Assembly: GCA_017307285.1 (NCBI GenBank)
Contig: JAFKFI010000077.1
Span: 1 to 50,038, forward strand
Source of the DNA: Alphaproteobacteria bacterium
GTDB taxonomy: Bacteria > Pseudomonadota > Alphaproteobacteria > Acetobacterales > Acetobacteraceae
Length of the DNA: 50,038 bases
Direction: 5' to 3'
Positions 7,858 to 16,434 of this stretch are shown here, piece after piece. The position numbers and the translations under genes are program-made. The number at the start of each line of letters is the position of its first letter. Position 1 is the first letter of the stretch. The notes under the pieces are model-generated. The model did no database searches, had not been told where the DNA came from, and saw only the letters and a list, made by a program, of their open reading frames with translations.

Positions 7858-9018
7858 TCAGATAGAGGCGGGGGCCAGCCGTTCAATGCGAGCCGCCCGG
7901 TCGGCCAGCACCTCGCGCCGCAGCGCGGCGAGGCGCGTTGCCGCCACCGTGACGTCGAACTGCCGTGCGCGCAACGGCCCCGCTTGTTCGAGGGCCTGCC
8001 GCCTTGCGTCGTCGAGTGCCAGGCTTCGGATGGCCTCGCCCAAGGCCAGCGGATCGTCCGGGTCGGCGTAGACCGCCACTTCGCCGCCGATCTCCGGCAA
8101 CCCGCCACGGCGCGAGCAGATCAGCGATGCGCCGCACGCCAGGGCCTCGACGGCGGTGAGGCCGAACGGCTCCTGCCACCGGCTCGGCACCACCACGATC
8201 GCCGCGCGGGCCATCGCTTCGAGCACCTCGGGGTGATCCCGGTAGCCGAGCAGCGCCACCCCGTCGGCGCGGGCGGCGTCTCGCAGGGAGCGGATGAAGT
8301 CGGTGTCCGGGCTGTCGGCGCGGAAGCGGTCGGCGCCGATCATCTCGGCCCGCCAGCCGGGGAGCGCGGGGAGGGCGGCGGCGCAGGCGGCGACGAACGT
8401 ATCGGCGCCCTTCTCGGGCACCAGTCGGCCGGCGAACAGGATTAGCTTTTCCCTCGCGGCCGGCGGCGGCAGGGCGGCGAGGTCGATGCAGTTGTGCAGC
8501 ACGAAGGGCGGGCGCGACGGCGGGGGGACGCCGTCGAGCAGCCGGCCGCTCAGCCAGTCCGAGGCGACCATCACGCGATCCAGCCGACGCAGGAGGGCGG
8601 CGCGCTCGCCGGGCCGGCGGGCTTCCCGCATGGCCTGCGGGTCGTTGTTCAGCAGCACGGTGACCGGCGTGTCGGGAAACCGCGCCGCGAGCGCGAGGGC
8701 GATCTCCGGCCGGTTATGCACCTCGATCAGCGCCGGTCGCATCCGGCGCAGCGTCCGGGTGAGGCTCGCGGCGAAGCGGAGGTTGACGTTGCCGGGCCAC
8801 CAGATCGCCGGCCGCACGGCGTGGAAGGGCGCGTTGTCGAACACCGGCCCGGATTGCGGGCCGCCGAACACTGCAGTTCGGAAACCCGGTGTCGCCAGCA
8901 GCCGATGCGCGATCATGCCGAGCGCGCCGGTGCGTCCTGGCCCGAAGCCCTCGCGCGGGGGGAGGATGACGGCGACCAGGGGAGGCGCGCCGCACGGTAC
9001 GGCGCCGCGTGCTTGCAT
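7858..9018 (-). CDS. Glycosyltransferase family 4 protein
   Basis: A 386-residue GT-B retaining glycosyltransferase. The N-terminal Rossmann domain contains GALGMIAHRLLATPGF and IEVHNRPEIALALA. The C-terminal donor-binding domain contains LILFAGRLVPEKGADTF, VVVPSRWQEPFGLTAVEALA and GGLPEIGGEVAVY, the GT4 EX7E-type region. The acceptor and sugar are unknown. It ends 29 bp before the CobW gene start (both minus strand), so it may be promoter-proximal in that operon. It diverges from the debranching-type enzyme gene across a 128-bp gap, which suggests a shared glycan role. Confidence 0.88.
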   Translation of the reverse strand: MQARGAVPCGAPPLVAVILPPREGFGPGRTGALGMIAHRLLATPGFRTAVFGGPQSGPVFDNAPFHAVRPAIWWPGNVNLRFAASLTRTLRRMRPALIEVHNRPEIALALAARFPDTPVTVLLNNDPQAMREARRPGERAALLRRLDRVMVASDWLSGRLLDGVPPPSRPPFVLHNCIDLAALPPPAAREKLILFAGRLVPEKGADTFVAACAAALPALPGWRAEMIGADRFRADSPDTDFIRSLRDAARADGVALLGYRDHPEVLEAMARAAIVVVPSRWQEPFGLTAVEALACGASLICSRRGGLPEIGGEVAVYADPDDPLALGEAIRSLALDDARRQALEQAGPLRARQFDVTVAATRLAALRREVLADRAARIERLAPASI

Positions 9019-9146
9019 AGGACTGCTAGCTACCGGGCGACCCGCCCGATGTCGAGGCGCGGCGATGACGGGGAAGTTCTTGCCGGCGACCGGAACCGCG
9101 TGGGCTTGCGGCCGATTTGGGGCTGTGGCCGCCGGAGGTTGCGATC

Positions 9147-11363
9147 ATGGGTCGAACGGACGTCAATCTGTATTGGCCCCGACCTGGGGAATTGTCGGCC
9201 TATCGGGGCCACTCGATCCTCGTGACCGACTCGCACGGCCGCGTTGCCGCTGGCCTCGAAGGTTTCTACCTGCACCGGACCCGGTTCATTTCCCGCCTGG
9301 TGCTGAAGGTCGAGGGCTCGGAGCCAAAATTCGTCTCGGCTAACCCGGTGACGGCACATTCTCTGATATCCTACCACCTCGCTCCCTCGCCCGCCGGGGC
9401 CGCCGCCGGTCCGAGCCCGGACAAACCCGACAACGGCGGCGGGGAGATCGCGGAAAAGGGCATCGAGGTGCAGATCAACCGCTTCGTCGGAGGCGGGCTG
9501 CGGCAGGACGTGCATGTCACCAATCACGGCATGGCCGAGACCTCGGTGACGCTCGCCTGGGAGGTCGCGGCGGATTTCGCCGATCACACCGAGGCGCAGA
9601 GCGGCAAGCGCCAGCAGGACGCGCCGGTGAACGACGAATGGGCCGCCCGGGCCGATGGCTGCGATCTGACCTTTCGCTATCGCCATCCCGAGCTCGACCT
9701 CGCCACGACACTGCGCTTCTCGGGCGACGGCGCAACGGATTGGGCGTACGCGAACCGGGGCGGGAGCGTGGTGTCCTGCAAACTCGCCCTGCGGCCGCAG
9801 AACACGCGTACGGTGGGCATCGACATTGCGCCGGTGTTCCGCGGCGAGACCTTCGCGCCGATACACGGCCTCGATGGCGTCCCCACCGGAGACCCCGTCG
9901 CTGCGCGAGTGACCGAGGAATGGACGGCGGCATGTGCTCACTTGTCCACCGGTAACTCGACGGTGCAGACCGCTTGGGACCGCGCCGCTGCCGACCTTGG
10001 ATCGCTTCACCTATTGGAAGGCGAAGGGGTCGAGCGGTTCACGCTGGCGGCGGGAATTCCGAACTATATCGGCCTGTTCGGGCGGGATTCGCTAATGGCC
10101 GCGTGGCAATCGGCGTTGCTTAACCGGGATACCTTGCGCGGCACGCTACGGGTGGTCGGCCAATGGAATGCCGAGCAACGCGACGATCGCTACGACGCGG
10201 AGCCGGGGAAAATCATCCATCAGCGACAGATGGGGCCGCTTGCCACCCTCGGGATGTCGCCCTTCCTGCACTACTACGGCGACTATTCCGCACCTGGCCT
10301 GTTCCTGCTCGGGATCGCGACGGATTTCGCGCATAGCGGCGACAAGGATTTCTTGCTTGCGATGCGGGACAAGGCGCTCGCGACGCTCGAATGGATGGAC
10401 CGCGACGGCGACCGGGACGGCGATGGGTTCTATGAATACCAGACCCGGGCCGGGGACTCGGGGATCAAGAACCAGGGTTGGAAGGACTCCGGACAGGCCA
10501 TCCTGCACGAGGACGGCAGCATGGTGCCTGACCCAATCGCCGTCTGCGAGGTGCAGGGCCTCTACTACGCCGCGAAACGGGCAATGGGGCTCGCCTTCGC
10601 GTCGGCCGGCGAGCAGGCCCGGGCCGACGACCTCTTGGCGCAAGCCGTGGCGTTGAAGGAGCGCTTCAACGAGCGGTTCTGGATGTCCGACGAGCAATTC
10701 CTCGCCCTGGCGCTCGGCCCTGACAAACGACAGGTGAAAAGCATTGCTTCCAATGCCGGTTCGGCGTTGGCTTACGGCATTGTCGACGAAGGCAAGGCAA
10801 CCGCAATCGCCGAACGCCTGATGATGCCTGACATGTTCAGCGGATGGGGCGTCCGCACCCTGTCCAGCCGGCATCCCGCTTTCAATCCACTGGCGTACCA
10901 TCTCGGCACGGTGTGGCCGTTCGCCAACGCACTGACCGGCTATGGCTTCAAGCGATACGGGTTCGATGGCCTCCTGCACCGGCTCGCCAAGGGGCTGTTC
11001 GACGCCAGCGAGCTGTTCCATCTCGGCCGCCTGCCGGAAGTGTTCGGCGGCCACACGCGCGACCGGCGGCATCCGCATCCCGGCATCTATCCGGGCGCCT
11101 GCTCGCCGCAGGCTTGGTCCGCGAGTGCCGCGATCTTCTTGGTCCACGCCATGCTGGGGATCACTCCGCTGGCGCCGGCGCGGACCTTGATCGTCGATCC
11201 GAGCCTGCCCGAGTGGCTGCCGGAGGTGACGCTCGAAGGTGTACGGGTCGGGGAGGCGCGGGTCGATTTGCGCTTCCGCCGGGAGCCTTCAGGGGTGACG
11301 CGCCACGAGGTTCTCGCCTTGTCGGGGGATTTGACTGTTCGCGGGCCGGAAGCGGCGGACTGA
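9147..11363 (+). CDS. Amylo-alpha-1,6-glucosidase / glycogen debranching-like enzyme
   Basis: A 738-residue cytosolic protein with a beta-rich glycogen-debranching N-terminal domain (about residues 15-230, including SYRGHSILVTDSHG-like start and GLEGFYLHRTRFISRL) and a C-terminal (alpha/alpha)6 barrel. The barrel has FGRDSLMAAWQSALL, ATLEWMDRDGDRDGDGFYEY, GIKNQGWKDSGQAI, and YHLGTVWPFANAL. These match bacterial proteins annotated as amylo-alpha-1,6-glucosidases, some of which act on other alpha-glucans. ATG 9147 is preceded by GGAGG; an earlier in-frame ATG at 9117 lacks one. The stop codon lies inside a REP-like palindrome (11354-11376). No glg genes are adjacent, so the substrate is uncertain. 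Confidence 0.88.
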   Translation: MGRTDVNLYWPRPGELSAYRGHSILVTDSHGRVAAGLEGFYLHRTRFISRLVLKVEGSEPKFVSANPVTAHSLISYHLAPSPAGAAAGPSPDKPDNGGGEIAEKGIEVQINRFVGGGLRQDVHVTNHGMAETSVTLAWEVAADFADHTEAQSGKRQQDAPVNDEWAARADGCDLTFRYRHPELDLATTLRFSGDGATDWAYANRGGSVVSCKLALRPQNTRTVGIDIAPVFRGETFAPIHGLDGVPTGDPVAARVTEEWTAACAHLSTGNSTVQTAWDRAAADLGSLHLLEGEGVERFTLAAGIPNYIGLFGRDSLMAAWQSALLNRDTLRGTLRVVGQWNAEQRDDRYDAEPGKIIHQRQMGPLATLGMSPFLHYYGDYSAPGLFLLGIATDFAHSGDKDFLLAMRDKALATLEWMDRDGDRDGDGFYEYQTRAGDSGIKNQGWKDSGQAILHEDGSMVPDPIAVCEVQGLYYAAKRAMGLAFASAGEQARADDLLAQAVALKERFNERFWMSDEQFLALALGPDKRQVKSIASNAGSALAYGIVDEGKATAIAERLMMPDMFSGWGVRTLSSRHPAFNPLAYHLGTVWPFANALTGYGFKRYGFDGLLHRLAKGLFDASELFHLGRLPEVFGGHTRDRRHPHPGIYPGACSPQAWSASAAIFLVHAMLGITPLAPARTLIVDPSLPEWLPEVTLEGVRVGEARVDLRFRREPSGVTRHEVLALSGDLTVRGPEAAD

Positions 11364-11410
11364 AGTCCGCCCTACGATGGCGGCGTTGGTAGGGCGGACT
11401 TCAGTCCGCC
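11354..11410. repeat. REP-like inverted pair (GTAG family), locus 2
   Basis: Copies at 11354-11376 (stem GGCGGAC...GTCCGCC, then CTACG) and 11389-11410 (GTAG head, then the same stem), so the heads face each other. The TGA stop of the debranching-type gene (11361-11363) is the central TGA of the first palindrome. The pair occupies the 98-bp gap before the YcgN gene. Confidence 0.88.
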
Positions 11411-11461
11411 ACCTCCAGGCCACCTTTCGCCGCAACTCTGCGGGGCGTAGGGTGCATCTCC

Positions 11462-11944
11462 ATGCCCCCGGCCGCTCCGTTCTGGAAGACCAAGACGCTG
11501 GAGGAGATGTCCAGCGCCGAGTGGGAGTCGTTGTGCGACGGGTGCGGGCGGTGCTGTCTGCACAAGCTGCGCGACGACGACACGGGCGCGCTCTCGTTCA
11601 CCAACGTTGCCTGTCGTTTGCTGGACCTGAAATCGTGCCAGTGCGGCGATTATGCCAACCGGACACGTCGGGTGCCCGACTGCGTGAGCCTGACCCCGGC
11701 GGCTGTGCGGGCGATCGACTGGCTGCCGCCCTCTTGTGGCTATCGACGGGTGGCCGAGGGCAAGGATCTTGCCTGGTGGCATCCGCTGGTCTCGGGCGAC
11801 CCGGAGACGGTGCACGAGGCGGGAGTCTCGGTGCGCGGCCGGGCGGTGAGCGAGCGGCGGGCGGGGCGGTTCGAGCACTACATCGTCGACTGGCCGGGGC
11901 GGCAGCCACGCTCCCGGCGGCCTCCTAAGGGAAATAAGCCATGA
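11462..11944 (+). CDS. YcgN/UPF0260 family cysteine-cluster protein
   Basis: A 160-residue protein of the UPF0260 (YcgN) family, function unknown. It has the conserved N-terminal [20 protein letters not shown], the cysteine clusters [13 protein letters not shown] and [17 protein letters not shown], then [18 protein letters not shown] and [13 protein letters not shown]. The cysteines suggest metal or Fe-S binding. The start ATG at 11462 matches the family N-terminus, although the ribosome-binding site is weak. The TGA (11942-11944) overlaps the ATG of the downstream DapA-family gene, so the pair is an operon. Confidence 0.93.
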   Translation: MPPAAPFWKTKTLEEMSSAEWESLCDGCGRCCLHKLRDDDTGALSFTNVACRLLDLKSCQCGDYANRTRRVPDCVSLTPAAVRAIDWLPPSCGYRRVAEGKDLAWWHPLVSGDPETVHEAGVSVRGRAVSERRAGRFEHYIVDWPGRQPRSRRPPKGNKP

Positions 11945-12861
11945 TGCGCGATGCCTTGTTCGGCGGGATCAACGCCGCCGTGCTCACGCCGATGCAGTCG
12001 GATTTCTCGCCCGACCTCGACCGGATGGCGGGACATTGCCGCTGGCTGCTCGGCAATGGCTGCAACGGGCTCGCCATCCTGGGCACCACCGGCGAGGCGA
12101 ACAGCATCGGCATCGCGGAGCGAGTTGCCCTCATGGAAGGGCTGGTCGAGCGCGGCGTGCCGGCGGCGAAGCTGCTGCCGGGCACCGGAACGACGGCGAT
12201 CACCGATACGGTGCTGCTGACCCGGACGGCGGAGCGGCTGGGTTGCCGGGGCGTGCTGGTGCTGCCGCCGTTCTTCTACAAGAACCCGTCCGAGGACGGA
12301 CTGTTCGCCTATTTCAGCGAGGTGATCCAGCGCACCGGGGGCGCGCCGCGCGTCTATCTCTATAACTTTCCACAGCAATCGGCGGTGCCGTTCAGCCTCG
12401 GTCTGATCGCGCGGCTGCTCAAGGCCTACCCCGGCACCATCAAGGGTGCCAAGGACGTCAGCGGGGATTTCGCCAATTCGAGCGCGATGGTCCGCGAGTT
12501 CGGCCGCGACGGGTACGAGGTGTATGTCGGCTATGACGATGGGCTGCACGACATCCTCAAGGCGGGCGGCGCCGGCTGCATCACGGCGGCGGCCAACGTG
12601 AACAGCGCGGTAGGTGCTCGCGTCTATGCCGGCTGGGACAAGCCGGCGGGGACGGAGGCGCAGACCGTGCTCACCGCCACCCGCCGCGCCGTAACCACTG
12701 TGCCGCTGATCCCCGGCCTCAAGGCGCTGATGGCGCGCCATACCGGCGATGCCGCCTGGCACAACACCCGCCCGCCGCATCTGCCGCTCTCGGCCGAGGA
12801 TCAGGCGAGGCTGTTCTCGGTGTTCGACGCCTGCGGCGCGGTGTTGGCCAAGGCGGCCTGA
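11941..12861 (+). CDS. Dihydrodipicolinate synthase family (DapA-like) lyase/aldolase
   Basis: A 306-residue TIM-barrel class I aldolase of the NAL/DapA superfamily. The N-terminal [18 protein letters not shown] and GTTGEANSI (pyruvate-carboxylate contact) are followed by the conserved Tyr in VYLYNFPQQ, the Schiff-base Lys in [12 protein letters not shown], and a C-terminal helical domain. The genuine dapA cannot be assigned: superfamily members include 4-hydroxy-tetrahydrodipicolinate synthase and sugar-acid lyases, and the dapB gene lies 27 kb away. The region 12703-12761, encoding [19 protein letters not shown], also occurs inverted in the neighbouring znuA remnant. It fits the aldolase family here, so this gene is the likely source. 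Confidence 0.88.
   Translation: MMRDALFGGINAAVLTPMQSDFSPDLDRMAGHCRWLLGNGCNGLAILGTTGEANSIGIAERVALMEGLVERGVPAAKLLPGTGTTAITDTVLLTRTAERLGCRGVLVLPPFFYKNPSEDGLFAYFSEVIQRTGGAPRVYLYNFPQQSAVPFSLGLIARLLKAYPGTIKGAKDVSGDFANSSAMVREFGRDGYEVYVGYDDGLHDILKAGGAGCITAAANVNSAVGARVYAGWDKPAGTEAQTVLTATRRAVTTVPLIPGLKALMARHTGDAAWHNTRPPHLPLSAEDQARLFSVFDACGAVLAKAA
12703..12761 (+). repeat. 59-bp segment, source copy of the inverted repeat shared with the znuA remnant
   Basis: The 59 bases are identical, in reverse complement, to 13242-13300. Here they are in-frame coding sequence of the DapA-like gene. Confidence 0.95.
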
Positions 12862-12866
12862 CGTAC

Positions 12867-12959
12867 CGTCATGACCGGCGCAGGCCGGTCATCCACGACT
12901 TTGCCGCTCGCAAGTAAAGTCGTGGATGGTCGGCCTGCGCCGAACCATGACGAGTACTT
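12867..12959. repeat. Dispersed 93-bp hairpin repeat, copy 1
   Basis: A long imperfect palindrome. CGTCATG-acc-GGCGCAGGCCG-gt-CATCCACGACTTT pairs with AAAGTCGTGGATG-gt-CGGCCTGCGCC-gaac-CATGACG around a 15-nt loop, then AGTACTT. A near-identical copy lies at 36761-36852. It sits just after the stop of the DapA-like gene, between convergent genes, where it could also act as a transcription barrier. Proteobacterial genomes carry many such intergenic palindromes. Confidence 0.9.
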
Positions 12960-13028
12960 ACGCAAGTACAAGGCTCTATTTGTGGCCATTCCGAACAGTG
13001 ATGAACTGCAAGCTGTAGACTTTGCCCG

Positions 13029-13852
13029 CTAGTTCTCCGCCATCGCGGCGGCGAACAGCGTGGTGTTGTGGCGGAGCATCGCGAGATAGGTCGCGGCCGG
13101 GCCGCCGGGGGGCGAGAGCGCGTCGGAATACACCGTCCCGCCGACCACCGCGCCGGCCTCGCGGGCGAGCGCCCGGGCGAGGCGCGGGTCGGTCATGTTC
13201 TCGACGAACACCGCCCTTATGTGCTCGCGCCGGATTTGCGCTGCCAGGCGGCATCGCCGGTATGGCGCGCCATCAGCGCCTTGAGGCCGGGGATCAGCGG
13301 CTTGCGCTTGTCCGGCGGCACCGGCGCGAGCGTGCGCTCGATCCAGGCGTCCGTCTCGCCGATTGCCGCGGCATAGCGCGCCCCTTGGCCGCGAATCCGC
13401 TCGGCGCGGTCCGGCGCGGCCCGGATCAGGCCCTCGGTGATCGCGCGGGCGTAGAGCACCCCATTGCGCGGGTCCTGCCAGGCATGGGGGTCGACCACCT
13501 GCCGCCCGCCCTCGCTCATCCGACGGGGCGACACCTCGGCGCTGGCGACGACCCGTGTCGCCCCGCCGGCGGCGCTGTCGATCAGCCGATCCATCCAGGC
13601 GTCGAGACCGAGGCCATTGGTGACGACGAGCTTGGCTCCCTGGATCGCGCGGAGATCGGAGGGCCGGGGCTCATAGGTGTGGGCGTCCCCATCCGGCGGC
13701 ACGAGGCTCGTCACCGAGACCTCGTCGCCGCCGATCTCGCGCACCATGTCTGCGAGGACCGAGAAGCTCGCGACCACTTTGGCCGGCGCGGCCGCGGCTG
13801 CCGGAACGGCAAGCGCTGCGAGGGATGCAAGCAAGGCTCTGCGCGGGATCAT
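13029..13852 (-). pseudogene. znuA: Broken zinc ABC transporter substrate-binding protein (ZnuA-like)
   Basis: The N-terminal part reads MIPRRALLASLAALAVPAAA (Sec signal), then SFSVLADMVREIGGDEVSV, DAHTYEPRPSD and VVDPHAWQDPRNG with two metal-ligand His, up to VPPDKRK. It is then interrupted by a 59-bp inverted copy of the DapA-like gene (13242-13300), and the frame soon stops at 13217-13219. The ZnuA C-terminus resumes in another frame: IRREHIRAVFVENMTDPRL, GGTVYSDALSPPGG and a stop at 13029-13031. Roughly 40 residues of the family, including the HDAFGYF His, are missing. No znuB or znuC is adjacent. It should be non-functional unless the assembly is wrong here. Confidence 0.88.
13242..13300 (-). 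repeat. 59-bp inverted copy of DapA-like coding sequence inside the znuA remnant
   Basis: On the minus strand this encodes the same peptide as 12703-12761 of the DapA-like gene, and the bases are identical. It joins znuA sequence at the KRK codons on one side and at CTGGCA-GCGCAAATC on the other. The bases CTGGCA are shared by the copy and by the inferred znuA frame, a possible microhomology junction. Confidence 0.95.
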
Positions 13853-13875
13853 GGCCAGTAAATCACACATTCTTC

Positions 13876-13904
13876 TTGCATGTTATATTGTATCAGATTA
13901 TAAG
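13876..13904 (+). promoter_or_regulatory. Predicted sigma-70 promoter for fdxA
   Basis: TTGCAT (13876-13881), 17 bp, TATAAG (13899-13904), in a short AT-rich island between znuA and fdxA. The leader to the fdxA ATG would be about 100 nt. On the other strand the same island contains TATAAT, so a divergent znuA promoter is possible. The dyad TTATA-N11-TATAA falls within it but does not match a Zur box convincingly. Confidence 0.6.
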
Positions 13905-14011
13905 CGACCGGAAGGTGGAGCAAGGGATGCGGGCGGCACACTTGCGCCGCCGGGGATTCGCCGGCATATCGCCGGCCCTGAGTTGTCCCAGTGCCGCCGG
14001 GGGAAGTGCCG

Positions 14012-14344
14012 ATGACCTACGTGGTCACCGAGACCTGTATTCGCTGCAAGTACATGGATTGCGTGGAAGTGTGTCCGGTGGACTGCTTCTACGTCGGCGA
14101 GAACATGCTGGTGATCCACCCCGACGAGTGCATCGATTGCGGCGTGTGCGAGCCGGAATGCCCGGTCGAGGCGATCGTGCCGGACAGCGACGACCGCGCG
14201 GCTGCCTGGGCGGAGCAGAATCGCACCTACTCGGCCACCTGGCCGAACATCACCCGCAAGGGCGAGCCGCCGGCGGATGCCGACGAGTGGAAAGACAAGC
14301 CGAATAAGGGCGAGTTGTTCTCTCCGGAGCCCGGCCAGCCCTGA
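14012..14344 (+). CDS. fdxA: Ferredoxin FdxA (7Fe-8S type)
   Basis: A 110-residue low-potential electron carrier of the Azotobacter ferredoxin I type, with a [3Fe-4S] and a [4Fe-4S] cluster. It begins [20 protein letters not shown], continues [20 protein letters not shown], then [15 protein letters not shown], and has the C-terminal [17 protein letters not shown] typical of FdxA. ATG 14012 gives the family N-terminus, with GGGGGAAG upstream. fdxA followed by a carD gene is a recurrent alphaproteobacterial arrangement. Confidence 0.96.
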   Translation: MTYVVTETCIRCKYMDCVEVCPVDCFYVGENMLVIHPDECIDCGVCEPECPVEAIVPDSDDRAAAWAEQNRTYSATWPNITRKGEPPADADEWKDKPNKGELFSPEPGQP

Positions 14345-14413
14345 GACCCGCGCGAACGGCCCTGCCATGCTTGCAGGCCCATGACGCCACCCCATTTTGT
14401 GCTATTAGATATT

Positions 14414-14460
14414 GAGACGGGAGAGACCGGCCAGAAACGGCTGTGAAGCGCCCGAGTCTC
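14414..14460 (+). other. Possible structured leader upstream of the CarD-family gene
   Basis: GAGAC(14414-14418)+GGG pairs with CCC...GTCTC(14456-14460) through a 2-nt bulge, enclosing a second GGCC/GGCT stem-loop. It lies in the 229-bp gap after fdxA and 114 bp before the chosen start of the CarD gene; the rest of the gap is also GC-rich and dyad-rich. Not matched to a known riboswitch class. Confidence 0.3.
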
Positions 14461-14573
14461 AGGAGCCGATCCCGAGGAGCGAGACGCCGGGGCGCTGATG
14501 GCTGGATCGGGCGCGCCGCGCCCTGGGACGGCCGCGCCGCCCGGATCACAGCGAAGGATACGAGGTGTCGAGC

Positions 14574-15707
14574 ATGAAGGCAGCCACTACGTCGGCGGTC
14601 ACGAGCCGAGGTACCGGTGGCACAACGTCGAGCGGCAAAGCGAAGGATGCCAGGGCGAAGGACACGCAATCGGCGGGGACCCGGCCCGGCGTGGCCAAGC
14701 TCGAGAACGTGGCGGTAAAGCAGCGGGCGAAGGCGGCGACCGTCACGGAGAGTAAGCCACCCGCAGCGAAGAAGCCGACCGCCAAGGCGCACGAGCCCCC
14801 GCGTGTTGCAGCCTCCCCGAAGCCGGCCGAGCCCGCCAAGGCTGCCCGAGCCGAGACCCAGCCTGCCGCCAAGCCGGCAACACCCACGGCGAGCAAGTCG
14901 GCGGCTCCCGTCGCCGCCAAGCCGCCTCCTCCTGCGATGAAACGGACCCCTGACACAGTGAACGGCACCATCGACACCGCGACCCGACCGACAGATCTCC
15001 CGCAAGTCGCCGTAGCGCCAAAAGCGGCGCCGGCTCACGCCGAGGCGGCCCGACCGGAGGCTCCGAGGATGGAGACAAGGACGGAGGCGAGGCCAGCGGC
15101 GCCCCGGCCGGCGGCGCGACCCGGTTTTTCCGAGGGGACACAGGCGCCGGCACCTGTGCCGCCGGCTGATCATGCGCCGCCGCGGCACATGGGGCCGCCG
15201 CCCCGCGCCGCCGCCAAGGCCGAGACCTTCGTCGAGGGCGATCACGTCGTGTATCCGACGCACGGCGTCGGCAAGGTGGAGCGCATCGCGGTCGAGGATA
15301 TCGCGGGGCACCGGCTCGAACTGATCCACATCACGTTCGAGGAGAATCGCATGACCTTGCGCGTGCCGGTGGCCAAGGCGCGCAGCGCCGGGCTGCGCAA
15401 GCTCGCCACGCGCAAGATGTTCGACGAGGCCCTCGGGGTGCTGAAGGGCCGCGCGCGGGTGAAGCGCACCATGTGGTCCCGCCGCGCCCAGGAATACGAG
15501 GCGAAGATCAACTCCGGCGACCCGCTGGCGATCGCCGAGGTGGTGCGGGACCTGCACCGCAACGCGGGGCAGCCCGACCAAAGCTTTTCGGAGCGGCAGA
15601 TCTACGAGTCGGCGATGGACCGCCTGGCTGCGGAACTCGCGGCCCTCGACCAGACCGACAAGTCCACCGCGGCGGTGAAGCTGGCGGAGTTCCTCAAGAC
15701 CGTTTGA
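14574..15707 (+). CDS. CarD-family transcriptional regulator with a long low-complexity N-terminus
   Basis: CarD proteins bind the RNA polymerase beta subunit and stabilise open promoter complexes. The CarD domain occupies about residues 215-377: AETFVEGDHVVYPTHGVGKV, ELIHITFEENRMTLRVPV, then the helical DNA-binding part RMTMWSRRAQEYEAK-like (TMWSRRAQEYEAKINSGD), EVVRDLHRN and FSERQIYESAMDRLAAEL. About 210 residues rich in Ala, Pro and Lys precede it, whereas usual alphaproteobacterial CarD is about 165-190 residues. ATG 14574 has GAGG at a good distance; GTG 14565 is the alternative. The tail looks disordered and Lys/Pro-rich, and might bind nucleic acid (inference). Confidence 0.88.
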   Translation: MKAATTSAVTSRGTGGTTSSGKAKDARAKDTQSAGTRPGVAKLENVAVKQRAKAATVTESKPPAAKKPTAKAHEPPRVAASPKPAEPAKAARAETQPAAKPATPTASKSAAPVAAKPPPPAMKRTPDTVNGTIDTATRPTDLPQVAVAPKAAPAHAEAARPEAPRMETRTEARPAAPRPAARPGFSEGTQAPAPVPPADHAPPRHMGPPPRAAAKAETFVEGDHVVYPTHGVGKVERIAVEDIAGHRLELIHITFEENRMTLRVPVAKARSAGLRKLATRKMFDEALGVLKGRARVKRTMWSRRAQEYEAKINSGDPLAIAEVVRDLHRNAGQPDQSFSERQIYESAMDRLAAELAALDQTDKSTAAVKLAEFLKTV

Positions 15708-15712
15708 GAGAT

Positions 15713-15773
15713 GGCGGAATGAATTCCGCCCTACGCCGTTATGTAGTTGTGTAGGGTGGAATTTATTCCACCG
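15713..15773. repeat. REP-like inverted pair (GTAG family), locus 3
   Basis: Copies at 15713-15735 (stem GGCGGAAT...ATTCCGCC then CTACG) and a diverged one at 15751-15773 (GTAG, stem GGTGGAAT...ATTCCACC, with compensating changes that preserve pairing). They lie between the convergent ends of the CarD and 2OG-oxygenase genes, with heads facing inward. Confidence 0.88.
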
Positions 15774-15774
15774 T

Positions 15775-16407
15775 TTATGCCGCGCGGGTCAGCCGCTTGA
15801 CGAAGGCGGAGACGCGGTGCCGCCGCAGCTCGGAGCGGGCCAGCTGGTCCGTCGTCATGTAGTTGAGCTGCATGCTGTAGCGCTCGCCCACGAATTGCTT
15901 GTGGCCGTGCCAGCTGGCCGGGCCATTGGGAAATGCCAACAGGGTGCCGTTCACCGGCGGCACCTCGACGGCGAAATCCTCGAGATCGTCCGGCCCGCGC
16001 AGCAGCCGCAAGCAGCCCTGGTGCGCGGCGAAGGCGTCCGTCTCGGGGTTGAGATACAGCAGAACAGTAACGCGCTTGGCGGTCGAATCGCAATGGATGC
16101 GCCCGTCCTTCTCCCGCGTGCGACCGCGCACGGTGAGCATGGTCGGCGCGTCCGCGAGGTCGAGCGAGAACCGCTCGGCGATGGCGGCGCGCATCTCGGG
16201 GCCTTCCAGCGCCGCCACCAAAGCCCGCGCCCGAGGGCCCAGCCGCACCGCATCGGGCGGGAAGGAGCCGCCCTTGGCGATCGGCGGCAGATCGCGCACC
16301 ACCTCGGCCAGCGCCGTGGGCGGCACGAAATTCGGCACCACGACGTGCGGGAACGGGTCCGGCTCGACTGGGGTGGCGCGGAGGGCTGGGAGGTCTAGGT
16401 CGATCAC
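15775..16407 (-). CDS. 2-oxoglutarate/Fe(II)-dependent oxygenase
   Basis: A 210-residue double-stranded beta-helix dioxygenase. The Fe(II) ligands appear as HxD in GRIHCDSTAKRVTVLLYLNP and the distal His in WHGHKQFVGERYSMQLNYM, where the Arg of GERYS fits the 2-oxoglutarate carboxylate contact. The start is GTG 16407, giving VIDLDLPALRATPVEPDPFP; no ATG fits and the ribosome-binding site is weak. Upstream lies the CTCTCCC repeat. The length and motifs resemble prolyl-hydroxylase-like 2OG oxygenases, but the substrate is unknown. It converges with the CarD gene. Confidence 0.82.
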   Translation of the reverse strand: MIDLDLPALRATPVEPDPFPHVVVPNFVPPTALAEVVRDLPPIAKGGSFPPDAVRLGPRARALVAALEGPEMRAAIAERFSLDLADAPTMLTVRGRTREKDGRIHCDSTAKRVTVLLYLNPETDAFAAHQGCLRLLRGPDDLEDFAVEVPPVNGTLLAFPNGPASWHGHKQFVGERYSMQLNYMTTDQLARSELRRHRVSAFVKRLTRAA

Positions 16408-16434
16408 GGGCGCGTTCCGTCGGGTTTGCCTGAA

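Noticed and set aside
13883-13903. Zur box at znuA (TTATA...TATAA)
   Set aside because: The 11-bp gap between half-sites does not fit the known Zur pattern; a plain AT-rich promoter explains it.
14414-14570. Resemblance of the leader upstream of the carD gene to a glycine riboswitch (GGGAGAG...CTCAGG)
   Set aside because: The GCCGAAGG core and the order of conserved blocks are missing, and the downstream gene is not glycine-related.
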